From IMG/VR virus record IMGVR_UViG_3300033148_005357, positions 1 to 38,556 of that record: a stretch of DNA of 38,556 bases; one strand, written 5' to 3'. Positions 6,052 through 12,574 of this stretch are shown piece by piece. Position 1 is the first letter of the stretch. Each line of letters opens with the position of its first letter. This stretch comes from a virus. Made by a program: the position numbers and the translations under genes. The notes under the pieces were generated by a model, which saw only the letters and a list, made by a program, of their open reading frames with translations, did not search any database and was not told the origin of the DNA.

Positions 6052-6447
6052 TTAATCGGTCTCAATTCGTGGTGCTAATATAAACTTAAACTCTTCTGTT
6101 TCTGCTGTTAATGGGTGATCCTCTGCTATTGTTAGTTTAACACTATCACAGCCAGATTTTATAATTAATTCCAATAAGAATTTAAGATATTCTCTCGAAT
6201 ATTTACAACTTTGTTGTTTATCATTATTTATATTAGGTATTTTATGGGTTTCCTCGTTATTAAATCCAAAAGTATTTTTAAATGTCTCTTTTAATCTTGT
6301 GTTTTTTGGTATAAAACAACATACGTTCGCACTATCCATAAAACCCTCTTGTTTTTCTGTTGGTATTTTTAAATCCTCTGTTGTTTGATTATCAAACATT
6401 TTCCTTAATTGTGTTATTGTTTGATTTATTGTTTTTCCTTTATCCAT
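6052..6447 (-). CDS. Protein with PCNA-like C-terminal segment
   Basis: 131 aa from ATG 6447 (an in-frame GTG at 6456 abuts the SD). The last ~50 residues read like the end of archaeal/eukaryal PCNA: YSREYLKFLLE helix, strand 'DSVKLTIAEDHPL', and the closing strand FILAPRIE. In PCNA this part of domain 2 includes 'P-L/M' and the 'LAPR-x-E' end. The first ~75 residues are not recognisable as clamp. At half the length of PCNA it cannot form a normal ring subunit, so it may be a decayed clamp, a clamp mimic or an inhibitor of host PCNA. Based on motif recall; a structure prediction is needed. Confidence 0.55.
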   Translation of the reverse strand: MDKGKTINQTITQLRKMFDNQTTEDLKIPTEKQEGFMDSANVCCFIPKNTRLKETFKNTFGFNNEETHKIPNINNDKQQSCKYSREYLKFLLELIIKSGCDSVKLTIAEDHPLTAETEEFKFILAPRIETD

Positions 6448-6452
6448 TTTAT

Positions 6453-6722
6453 TCACTCTCCTTTAATATTGTCAATATCTATTTCACAAGTATAATCTTC
6501 TCCATAACTGCTCTGGTTTCTTGGAACCATGTAAATACTTGCGTTTTTTTCGTGGTCTTGAATGAAATAAACCACAAACTTGGCTAATTCTTTTATATTA
6601 TTCCTTTGGTTCTTTGAAGTTTCCAAAACTGCTTCTTCACATTCTTTTACAGTATACCAGTGTAAATAAAGGTATATCTTATCAGAACCTTGTCTTAACT
6701 TCAATAATGTTCTTTCTCCCAT
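6453..6722 (-). CDS. Hypothetical 89-aa protein
   Basis: ATG 6722 is preferred to ATG 6731, which is directly attached to the GAGG SD. Mixed alpha/beta with Lys/Glu-rich helices and 'KIYLYLHWYTVKECEEAV', 'FVVYFIQDHEKNASIYMVP'. No catalytic motif is evident. It lies six bases upstream of the PCNA-tail gene, shares its start context and overlaps no neighbour. Function unknown. Confidence 0.55.
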   Translation of the reverse strand: MGERTLLKLRQGSDKIYLYLHWYTVKECEEAVLETSKNQRNNIKELAKFVVYFIQDHEKNASIYMVPRNQSSYGEDYTCEIDIDNIKGE

Positions 6723-6727
6723 TTTAT

Positions 6728-7042
6728 TCATTCCTCTAAAAACGTTTTAACTATTTCAGTATAATTAACCCGCCATAAACTGCCAATGTCATCAAACATA
6801 TTAATAAATAGTTTTAAGGTTTCTCCCTCATATTCTCCCTCATATAAATTATACTTCAAATCTTCAACAAAAGTTCTTAATGCGTCATCTTTCTGGTGTT
6901 TAAACTCATATTTCTGCTTTAAAAGGCTTCTAACCTCATTATACAACCATTCATCATTTGTTAAATGTAGGTTTAAAGCCCAAGTTTCTCTGTTAGTCCA
7001 TCCGTTATATTCTTCTTTATTTTCTTTATTTGTTTTATCCAT
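6728..7042 (-). CDS. DUF7249-like phage protein
   Basis: 104 aa from ATG 7042 (the ATG at 7063 is upstream of the SD AGAGG). After a charged N-terminus it has 'NGWTNRETWALNLHLTNDEW', the hallmark 'G-W-x-N-x-E-T-W-x-x-x-L-x-x-x-N-D-E' of a small phage family (DUF7249, name from memory), followed by acidic helices. The family is widespread in tailed phages, usually beside early genes, without a known function. Found next to a zinc-ribbon gene at the promoter end of the minus unit. Confidence 0.65.
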   Translation of the reverse strand: MDKTNKENKEEYNGWTNRETWALNLHLTNDEWLYNEVRSLLKQKYEFKHQKDDALRTFVEDLKYNLYEGEYEGETLKLFINMFDDIGSLWRVNYTEIVKTFLEE

Positions 7043-7043
7043 T

Positions 7044-7271
7044 TTATTCACCTCTAAACTCATCTTGTATTAAATCAGTTGCTTCTTTTATGTCTTTTGC
7101 TGTTACTTCATCATAGTCTTTATAGTTCTCTGCGTCTTCCTTATCTATTTGTCCTGTTTCTACTTTGAAATAACTCCCACATTCAGCACAAACGAAGAAA
7201 AATAAGTCTGTGACAGTCATATCGTGGATACGGTCCTTACATACTTTCATGTTTTTATTACAGCATTTCAT
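7044..7271 (-). CDS. Zinc-ribbon-like protein (75 aa)
   Basis: Cys pairs at the N-terminus (CC at 3-4, C11) and C-x2-C (CAEC, about 28-31) could form a zinc site; the C-terminal half is acidic and helical (EVTAKDIKEATDLIQDEF). SD GGAG lies about 11 bases before ATG 7271. It follows a palindromic operator-like element and a candidate TATA box, so it may be an early gene of its own transcript. Exact role unknown. Confidence 0.6.
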   Translation of the reverse strand: MKCCNKNMKVCKDRIHDMTVTDLFFFVCAECGSYFKVETGQIDKEDAENYKDYDEVTAKDIKEATDLIQDEFRGE

Positions 7272-7291
7272 CTTGTATCAATCTCCTTCCA

Positions 7292-7313
7292 TATATACAA
7301 TATGTTGTATATA
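7292..7313. promoter_or_regulatory. Perfect palindrome over a candidate minus-strand TATA box
   Basis: tatatacaa-tatg-ttgtatata is a 9-bp perfect inverted repeat with a 4-bp centre. Its right half reads ctatatac on the minus strand, about 26 bp upstream of a start site just ahead of the 7271 gene's SD. A dimeric repressor bound here would block TBP, so an operator is plausible. Confidence 0.5.
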
Positions 7314-7322
7314 GGATTGTAG

Positions 7323-7350
7323 GCAGAGAAGGAATATATCCTTACTCTGC
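7323..7350. other. Hairpin upstream of the 7271 gene
   Basis: gcagag+aagga pairs with tcctt+ctctgc around an atata loop with a single bulged A: 11 bp. No T-run follows on either strand, so it is not a standard terminator. It may be a leader structure or protein site between the 7410-7562 gene and the palindromic operator. Confidence 0.4.
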
Positions 7351-7409
7351 TCTACCCTCGAGGTGTGTTTGCTATACATAAGTGGTAATTTATTAGGGTG
7401 TGTTATTCG

Positions 7410-7562
7410 TTACTCTGGGGTAATACTAAACATTACTGTTACTTCTTTATTTTTGTGTTCTACTATTTTTAATATTTCAGTAATACCTTTTTGTTTTAAT
7501 GTATCAATCATTTGATTGAGAGTTATTTCCTCACCAAACACTATTGTTTTTGTAATATCCAT
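7410..7562 (-). CDS. Hypothetical 50-aa protein, first gene of the minus unit
   Basis: GGAGGTGAG lies nine bases before ATG 7562, and a good TATA box (7602-7609) predicts transcription from about 7579, leaving a short leader. The peptide has strand-helix-strand character: 'TKTIVFGEEITLNQMIDTL', then 'EHKNKEVTVMFSI'. As the promoter-proximal gene next to the repeat array it could be a small regulator or origin factor; that is positional inference only. Confidence 0.6.
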   Translation of the reverse strand: MDITKTIVFGEEITLNQMIDTLKQKGITEILKIVEHKNKEVTVMFSITPE

Positions 7563-7601
7563 AATATACTCACCTCCATATTATATGGGGGGCAGGGTAA
7601 C

Positions 7602-7609
7602 TATATAAA
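7602..7609 (-). promoter_or_regulatory. TATA box for the minus-strand early unit
   Basis: On the minus strand this reads tttatata in the context aaacatttatatagtta. About 26 bases downstream is 7579, just ahead of the SD of the 7562 gene, the right geometry for an archaeal promoter. Confidence 0.6.
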
Positions 7610-7650
7610 TGTTTGGGTTTCGCAGACCACAGCATAGTAATAACAAATGT

Positions 7651-7778
7651 ATTGATTGTGTTACTACTACTATTATATAACAATAACATTGATTGTGTTA
7701 CTACTACTATTATATAACAATAACATTGATTGTGTTACTACTACTATTATATAACAATAACATTGATTGTGTTACTAC
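7651..7778. repeat. Tandem 37-bp direct repeats, 3.5 copies
   Basis: Exact copies begin at 7651, 7688 and 7725, with a 17-bp partial copy at 7762-7778. Each begins attgattgtgttactac and ends with an AT-rich half. A related inverted piece, agtaataaca, precedes the first copy. The array is flanked by ggggcaggg on both sides (7589-7597 and 7779-7787). Position between divergent units suggests iterons of a replication origin or multiple binding sites for a regulator. There are no spacers, so it is not a CRISPR array. Confidence 0.9.
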
Positions 7779-7916
7779 GGGGCAGGGGTGAGGTTTTGCC
7801 CCTTGCCCAGCATAATCTACTAACCCTCTAAAATTTTTATAATTTTTTTTCAAAAAAACGCCTTTTTCCCTATTTTTTTCAAATTTTTCCCTGAAAAGTA
7901 GTATTTTTCAGAAAGG
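7779..7916. other. G-rich element and AT-rich tract beside the repeat array
   Basis: ggggca (7779-7784) can pair with tgcccc (7797-7802). From 7824 to 7890 the sequence is almost pure A/T with long T runs on the + strand, like a DNA-unwinding tract. A ctgaaaa/ttttcag hairpin (7891-7911) abuts the late promoter. No ORF of quality is seen. Together with the repeats it forms the best origin candidate in the window. Confidence 0.5.
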
Positions 7917-7927
7917 TTTATATATAA
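7917..7927 (+). promoter_or_regulatory. Late promoter, TATA box
   Basis: TTTATATATAA with upstream aaagg as a BRE-like purine stretch. Its first T is exactly 30 nt before ATG 7947, so the transcript is predicted to be leaderless. The same 15 bases (TTTATATATAAGTTA) recur at 12284 and 19929. Confidence 0.8.
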
Positions 7928-7946
7928 GTTAAACTTTTCACTTTTT

Positions 7947-8213
7947 ATGACCTCTTCCATTCACGTACGCATAGCGACTATAGATTCGGAACTAATGCAA
8001 TATTACTTATGGAAAAACAAGATAATCAATCCTCTTAATATAGATCAATTCAATTTGAGCTTCTCCTTACAATCACTTTTATATAATTTCGTTAGACAAG
8101 AAATATTCCCTCTTATAATTTATGGCACAGACAACAAAGCCACACGATTAAGACGGAAATACGCCAAGGAGATAGCAGAATATGAAGAATTCAGAAAAAC
8201 GCTGGACGAATAA
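7947..8213 (+). CDS. First late gene, possible small DNA-binding protein
   Basis: 88 aa, no SD; the TATA box spacing predicts leaderless translation from ATG 7947. The N-terminal strand (SSIHVRIATID) followed by helices ending in a basic, charged C-terminus (ATRLRRKYAKEIAEYEEF) loosely recalls ribbon-helix-helix proteins. Being upstream of the terminase genes, it could be a packaging-site recogniser or a late regulator. Not recognised with confidence. Confidence 0.6.
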   Translation: MTSSIHVRIATIDSELMQYYLWKNKIINPLNIDQFNLSFSLQSLLYNFVRQEIFPLIIYGTDNKATRLRRKYAKEIAEYEEFRKTLDE

Positions 8214-8892
8214 AGATCATTTAGAACCAAAAATAAATGCTGGACCACCAGAAAAATATAAAGCATCACAGATAGATTTCTCAAAACCACCTCCAGTAGA
8301 GAGTAATGCCACCAGGCTTCCGAATTCCGTAAAGAAGATGTATGGCTGCTTAAACTGCGAGTGGAAGGGAACTTCCTTCTGTCCCTTTGCTTTCACTAAA
8401 AGTAAGGAAGTAACTCCGCAAGGGATTTGTCCCCATAGAACTAATTTCTTGTTATCCCTATGTCATGGTTACTTAAAGAAGAGACACAAGAATACAGATA
8501 ACATTGGCACATTGCATGAATTCAGGAGAATCTTTAATTTGGCCATAGGGGATGTAAAACAGAGAAAGGATTATCATAAACTCCAAATGCTCGAGAAAGA
8601 AATAGAAAAAATAGATAAAAAGGTTCCTGGGAACCAAGGAGATTTTATGGAGCTAGAGACACAGAGGCGGAAGATAAGGGAAGAATGGCAATCTTTATGG
8701 AAGGAAATGGTTACTGTTGATGAGAAAATCAAAGATAGGTCTACACCTAAGAAATTAGAGATGAAAAAAGATGAAACCATTACAATTAGGAATATACAGC
8801 AAATAATGCGAGAAGGTGAGGAACCAATAACCATCAGCGAAAAGAAAAAAAAGAAGGAAACCAACGAGGAGGAAGAATTATATGGATATTGA
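8182..8892 (+). CDS. Putative small terminase subunit with a Cys-rich domain
   Basis: 236 aa. AAGGAG lies ten bases before ATG 8182 inside the preceding gene (32-nt overlap). Residues about 56-85 carry C-x2-C-x7-C and a later C-P-H-R (CLNC...FCPF...GICPHR), a probable metal site. It continues with a helical, charged region (QMLEKEIEKIDKKV; ELETQRRKIREEWQ) that can form coiled coils, and ends with a Lys/Glu-rich tail. It overlaps the large terminase start by 11 nt. Position argues for the small terminase subunit that recognises viral DNA; the sequence alone does not prove it. Confidence 0.5.
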   Translation: MKNSEKRWTNKDHLEPKINAGPPEKYKASQIDFSKPPPVESNATRLPNSVKKMYGCLNCEWKGTSFCPFAFTKSKEVTPQGICPHRTNFLLSLCHGYLKKRHKNTDNIGTLHEFRRIFNLAIGDVKQRKDYHKLQMLEKEIEKIDKKVPGNQGDFMELETQRRKIREEWQSLWKEMVTVDEKIKDRSTPKKLEMKKDETITIRNIQQIMREGEEPITISEKKKKKETNEEEELYGY

Positions 8893-10426
8893 CTACAATA
8901 ATCCAATAACTAGGAAAGAAATTGATATGGATGCTTATAATCACAAATTTGAGCTAGTGAAACAGTTTATCTCGGAAGAAGATCCAAGCAAGATTATGTT
9001 CTCTCAATTACTAAGAGATCCAACAACTTTCTCTTATATGTATTTCAAAGTGGATGGAAAACCTCTCAAACTCTATCCATATCAGGATGCTATTATAAAT
9101 GACAAATACAAGTATAAAATCTTTAGAGCTGCGAATCAAATCGGCAAATCATTGCTTTTGGATACTGAAGCAGCAAGAAACCTTATTATCGACCACGGCC
9201 ATGCCCATAATGAGGCTATTATCTCTAAATCACTGCCACAATCTACTTTCCAGATGAGAAGGGTTAAAGCACTACTAAATACAGCAAAACTGAATTGGAG
9301 TGAAGAAAAAGGAGATTCCGACTCTATGTCTGTTATTTCTCATGATGTAAAAGACGAAAAAGGGAAAATCAAGTACACTAACCTTTGTATCTGTGTTCCA
9401 CCTACTGAAAGCCTTTTAGGTTACGATTTACACAAAATAAACCTTGATGAATTCGAATATTGGGATATTGACATAAAATACTTCTTTAATCAGATAGCTC
9501 AACCAAGAACTTATACAACTAAAGGAAGTATCACTATTTTCTCAAATCCTAATGGGCAAGATAACTTTGTTGCTGATTTAGAAGAACAACTGCTAATAAA
9601 TGGTAATAAAAAGTGGCACACATATATTTTCAATTATCTAGACAAACCTGGGAATACTAAAGAAGAATACGACGAATTAAAGAACGAATTATCAAGGCAA
9701 GAGTTTGAATCTACTGTTGCAGCTATCCGTTCTATTTCTGATAGGTGTTATTTCTCTCCTGAAGAGATAGAAAAGTCATATAAGAAGGGTTTAACCGAAT
9801 TAGACATGATGGGGAAACAACTTTACTTCTTTTTGGATGTTGGAGCAAAACATGATAGAAGTTGTCTAGTTGGAGGATATATCGAACAAGATGAGGATAA
9901 TCCCAAGTTTGTGCATCTTAATATCCCTCTTATACATTTATACCCTCAAGGATATCCCTTAACAAGGGTTGTTGGTGTGGATGTTGATGAAAGTGATGGA
10001 TGGCACTATGAGAAGTCTGTAAAGGATTACATTGAGGAATGGGACAAAGAAGGGATGGTTCCTATCTTTGGTTATGATATTACTGGAAATGAAGGCATGA
10101 AACCGTTATTTGAATCAATAAACATCATTGGAAGTGATGTTGTCTTTTCAGGACCCAATAAGTCTGGTTTCTATCAAAGATTCAAATGGTTTATGGAAAA
10201 GGGGTTATTACATAGAATTAAACATAAAGATTGGGAAAAACAAGCTTCACAGCTAATTGTGAATAAAGGACAAAGAGGATACTTATTAATCAATTCTGGA
10301 GCAATGGGGACTTCAGAAGCCTCTAGATTAAAGAGGATTCCAGATGATTGTATGGATGCAACTGCTGGATTGATATACTTGGCTTCTCCTTATGACGTGG
10401 TTCCTGTGACCATGCAGGTGATATGA
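8882..10426 (+). CDS. terL: Terminase large subunit
   Basis: 514 aa, normal for the family. ATPase domain: Walker A-like AANQIGKS (83-90), Walker B INLDE (186-190) and a coupling motif TIFSNPNG (218-225). Nuclease (RNase H-like) domain: FFLDVGAKHDRS (about 317-328), GYDITG (about 397-402) and DDCMDA (about 488-493) supply the acidic metal ligands. It cuts and pumps DNA into the prohead through the portal. GAGGAGG precedes ATG 8882. The Walker A is the N-Q-x-G-K-S variant seen in many terminases. Confidence 0.95.
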   Translation: MDIDYNNPITRKEIDMDAYNHKFELVKQFISEEDPSKIMFSQLLRDPTTFSYMYFKVDGKPLKLYPYQDAIINDKYKYKIFRAANQIGKSLLLDTEAARNLIIDHGHAHNEAIISKSLPQSTFQMRRVKALLNTAKLNWSEEKGDSDSMSVISHDVKDEKGKIKYTNLCICVPPTESLLGYDLHKINLDEFEYWDIDIKYFFNQIAQPRTYTTKGSITIFSNPNGQDNFVADLEEQLLINGNKKWHTYIFNYLDKPGNTKEEYDELKNELSRQEFESTVAAIRSISDRCYFSPEEIEKSYKKGLTELDMMGKQLYFFLDVGAKHDRSCLVGGYIEQDEDNPKFVHLNIPLIHLYPQGYPLTRVVGVDVDESDGWHYEKSVKDYIEEWDKEGMVPIFGYDITGNEGMKPLFESINIIGSDVVFSGPNKSGFYQRFKWFMEKGLLHRIKHKDWEKQASQLIVNKGQRGYLLINSGAMGTSEASRLKRIPDDCMDATAGLIYLASPYDVVPVTMQVI

Positions 10427-10725
10427 TGGATAAAACACCAATATGCAAAAGATGTGGATTATGTTGTTATTTGATAATAGATAATAAACCTAGTAACAAA
10501 AAGTGTAGAAATTTAGTATTATTAAAATCAGGAACAACAGTTTGTAGGATATATGGCAATAGGATAGGAACAAATATTGGTAGGGGCAACCTTTGTGTAA
10601 ATAGGAAAGATAGCCCTTTTGATTACGAAGGCTGCCCATTTAATCTTGGAAATAAACCAATAGTTAAATTAAAATCAGATGGAACACATTATTTGGAGGA
10701 AATAGATGCTAAAGAAGATTTGTGA
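10423..10725 (+). CDS. YkgJ-like cysteine-cluster protein
   Basis: 100 aa. It opens with C-x2-C-G-x-C-C (CKRCGLCC, residues 8-15), the signature of the YkgJ/zinc- or iron-chelating family, with further Cys at about 28, 41, 58 and 71. These can hold a metal or Fe-S site. The start is ATGATG at 10423/10426 with AGGTGAT close upstream, overlapping terL by four bases. Metal binding is known for the family only as a prediction; its place between terminase and structural genes is unusual and its role unknown. Confidence 0.65.
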   Translation: MMDKTPICKRCGLCCYLIIDNKPSNKKCRNLVLLKSGTTVCRIYGNRIGTNIGRGNLCVNRKDSPFDYEGCPFNLGNKPIVKLKSDGTHYLEEIDAKEDL

Positions 10726-11113
10726 ATGGTTTAATAAGAAAATAAACAAAACGAAATGGTTTGAGTGTTATGTTGCTCAAGAGACAAGGTTTAATATCGG
10801 ACAGGGGAAGATAGTACAATTCAAAAACTTATTTCAGTTATATATCTTAGCTGATTTATATATTTTCGTGAAATTCAAGGTAGATGTAAGTCCATGGAAC
10901 ATACTTTTAGTTTCTATATGTCTTGGAATTGGATTTTGGTTTATAGGTTATATCTGGGATAAATTAGGGATACTCCACATAGAACAAGAATTTCATAATA
11001 AAAGGGATCCATTTACGAAACAACTAAGAGAAAAATTTAATATTAAGGAGGAAACATACTATGGAAACGGAAAAAAAGCTGAAAATAGTTCCAATGGACC
11101 AAGAACAATTTAA
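10706..11113 (+). CDS. Two-helix membrane protein
   Basis: 135 aa; GGAGG lies eight bases ahead of ATG 10706, inside the previous gene. Two hydrophobic segments, about 42-58 (LFQLYILADLYIFVKF) and 64-86 (NILLVSICLGIGFWFIGYIW), are flanked by charged ends. The C-terminal 35 residues overlap the start of the 11061 gene. No family recognised; possibly a virion-assembly or host-membrane factor. Confidence 0.65.
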   Translation: MLKKICEWFNKKINKTKWFECYVAQETRFNIGQGKIVQFKNLFQLYILADLYIFVKFKVDVSPWNILLVSICLGIGFWFIGYIWDKLGILHIEQEFHNKRDPFTKQLREKFNIKEETYYGNGKKAENSSNGPRTI

Positions 11114-11897
11114 TCTGGCTCAAAGAACTATTTTCTTAGAAACAGAAAAACCAAAAAGTAGTTGGTTACGAAAAAAAGTGATAAGGTACTTACAAGAGAC
11201 AACTCCTGAAATGAAGAGATATTTGAGAATTCACCACTGGGCAAAGAGGAAAATATTCCAAAGAGGAATTAAAATCTTTCGTTTCGTCTTAAAGAAATAT
11301 ATAATAAAAAGCGATGCTCAAATACCCCAATATTGGAATAATAACCATATAAGGATATTCTATAATTCTTTCGTTTTTGGATTGGAAGATGCCTTTAAAT
11401 ATATGGTGTGGAATATGGCCAATAATAAATTTAGAGAGAAATATAAAGGGGATACAGATAAGTATATTAAATGGATTAAAAATAAAGGTCATTGGAGTTA
11501 TCAGAATAGGAGAGATTTCATAGGAATCTGGACTTGTGAAATTTTAGAAGACACTTTTGATAGAGAATGGTTGAATATGGCTATGATGAGGATGGCACAC
11601 AGAATGATGGAACATTATGGGGTCAGTGAATTAGAAAGACTGAAAGTTCCTCAACCTGGACAATATCCAGTATATTTATCACCAAATCAGAATAATCCTA
11701 ATTATTGGATGAAGAATAACCATTTACCTGTATGGAACCATAATGAATTAGTCAAGGAGGAAAACTACTATGGGGCGAAAAGCAAAGATAAAAAGAGCAG
11801 TAAAGGAAATAAAAAAAAGCAAAGAATGGAAAAAGGCAAAAGCAGTAAAAGTAACGGAAAAGGAAGTACAAGAAGAGATAAAAAAGAAAAAGCTTGA
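11061..11897 (+). CDS. Basic protein upstream of the portal, unknown
   Basis: 278 aa, AAGGAGG ten bases before ATG 11061. The body is helical and rich in Trp, Tyr and His (FGLEDAFKYMVWNMANNKFR; WLNMAMMRMAHRMMEHYG). The last ~40 residues are low-complexity Lys/Ser/Gly (KSKDKKSSKGNKKK) and are encoded in a 128-nt overlap with the 11770 gene. A DNA-binding or internal virion role is possible. No family recognised. Confidence 0.6.
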   Translation: METEKKLKIVPMDQEQFNLAQRTIFLETEKPKSSWLRKKVIRYLQETTPEMKRYLRIHHWAKRKIFQRGIKIFRFVLKKYIIKSDAQIPQYWNNNHIRIFYNSFVFGLEDAFKYMVWNMANNKFREKYKGDTDKYIKWIKNKGHWSYQNRRDFIGIWTCEILEDTFDREWLNMAMMRMAHRMMEHYGVSELERLKVPQPGQYPVYLSPNQNNPNYWMKNNHLPVWNHNELVKEENYYGAKSKDKKSSKGNKKKQRMEKGKSSKSNGKGSTRRDKKEKA

Positions 11898-12273
11898 TAT
11901 TAGTGGAAAGCAAGTGGAAATGATTCAGATGCAGGAATCCTTGCAGGAAACCTTTTTGATTAGGTGGAATCAGAAAGTCAAGTTAGATTTTATGAAAAAA
12001 GAGTTAGCTAATACAAAACAAGGAGACTTTATTGAATGGCTGGGTATTAAATACCCTAGAGAGATTTTAGCTACAGAATTCACTAAAGCTATCTTTTACT
12101 ATGGGAGGGCTATATCAAATGAAAACCACATTGCACAAAACCTTCGTCAAGAATATGGATTTACTGAAAGAGAAATTAATGACGCAAAAATGGGTAAGTA
12201 CAGAAAAACTCTTAAAAAACCTAAAAACCAAAAAGGAAAGGGCGAAGTCAGACATTTTGACGGGATTGGTTAA
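11770..12273 (+). CDS. Basic hypothetical protein
   Basis: 167 aa. AAGGAGG precedes ATG 11770 in a context almost the same as that of 11061, implying a copied initiation site. The N-terminus is Lys-rich helix (KRAVKEIKKSKEWKKAKAVK); the middle has a more globular stretch (DFIEWLGIKYPREILATEF), then a basic tail. The overlap with 11897 means both reading frames encode Lys-rich tails. Function unknown; maybe a DNA-associated virion protein. Confidence 0.55.
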   Translation: MGRKAKIKRAVKEIKKSKEWKKAKAVKVTEKEVQEEIKKKKLDISGKQVEMIQMQESLQETFLIRWNQKVKLDFMKKELANTKQGDFIEWLGIKYPREILATEFTKAIFYYGRAISNENHIAQNLRQEYGFTEREINDAKMGKYRKTLKKPKNQKGKGEVRHFDGIG

Positions 12274-12574
12274 AACCAAAACCTTTATATATAAGTTATG
12301 GTTTATATTAAGAGCACCACAGAGATTTATAAAGACTTTACATCAAAATTTATTAAATGTGAAGGATTTAGACTTAACCTTAAATAACCCCCGAAACCCG
12401 TACCAAGTGTTTTTCGATTGGTTACTTGAAACACTACAGTATGGAGCTGTAATGGGCTTAGTTTACATGTGGATCACCACATTGAACTTTTGGCTTATGA
12501 TTCCTGCTTTAGGAAGCATAAGATGGCTTTGGCTCGATATTGTTAAAGAAACCAAAAGGAGAACCCTCAAATAA
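12119..12574 (+). CDS. Membrane protein just before the portal gene, start uncertain
   Basis: 151 aa if it starts at ATG 12119, which has GGGAGGG nine bases upstream, but this overlaps the previous gene by 155 nt. A strong TATA box at 12284 lies inside the frame, so a shorter form might start later (e.g. GTG 12359). The well-supported part is the C-terminal half: an amphipathic stretch and two hydrophobic segments (LQYGAVMGLVYMWITTL; FWLMIPALGSIRWLWL). Stops one base inside the portal start (TAATG). Family not recognised. Confidence 0.5.
   Translation: MKTTLHKTFVKNMDLLKEKLMTQKWVSTEKLLKNLKTKKERAKSDILTGLVKTKTFIYKLWFILRAPQRFIKTLHQNLLNVKDLDLTLNNPRNPYQVFFDWLLETLQYGAVMGLVYMWITTLNFWLMIPALGSIRWLWLDIVKETKRRTLK
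12284..12294 (+). promoter_or_regulatory. Internal late promoter, TATA box
   Basis: TTTATATATAA preceded by aaaacc; 21 bases around it match the promoter at 19929 exactly. Predicted start is near 12314. No start codon lies there, so this transcript would have a leader and feed the portal gene (12574) and later genes. Confidence 0.65.

Noticed and set aside
7651-7778. CRISPR array
   Set aside because: The repeats are directly adjacent with no spacers, and no cas-like gene is present.
7779-7802. G-quadruplex or intrinsic terminator
   Set aside because: G runs are few and C-rich pairing is available; no T-run follows directly.
12298-12387. 29-codon ORF starting with ATG 12298
   Set aside because: It lies upstream of the predicted transcript start from the TATA box at 12284 and has no SD.
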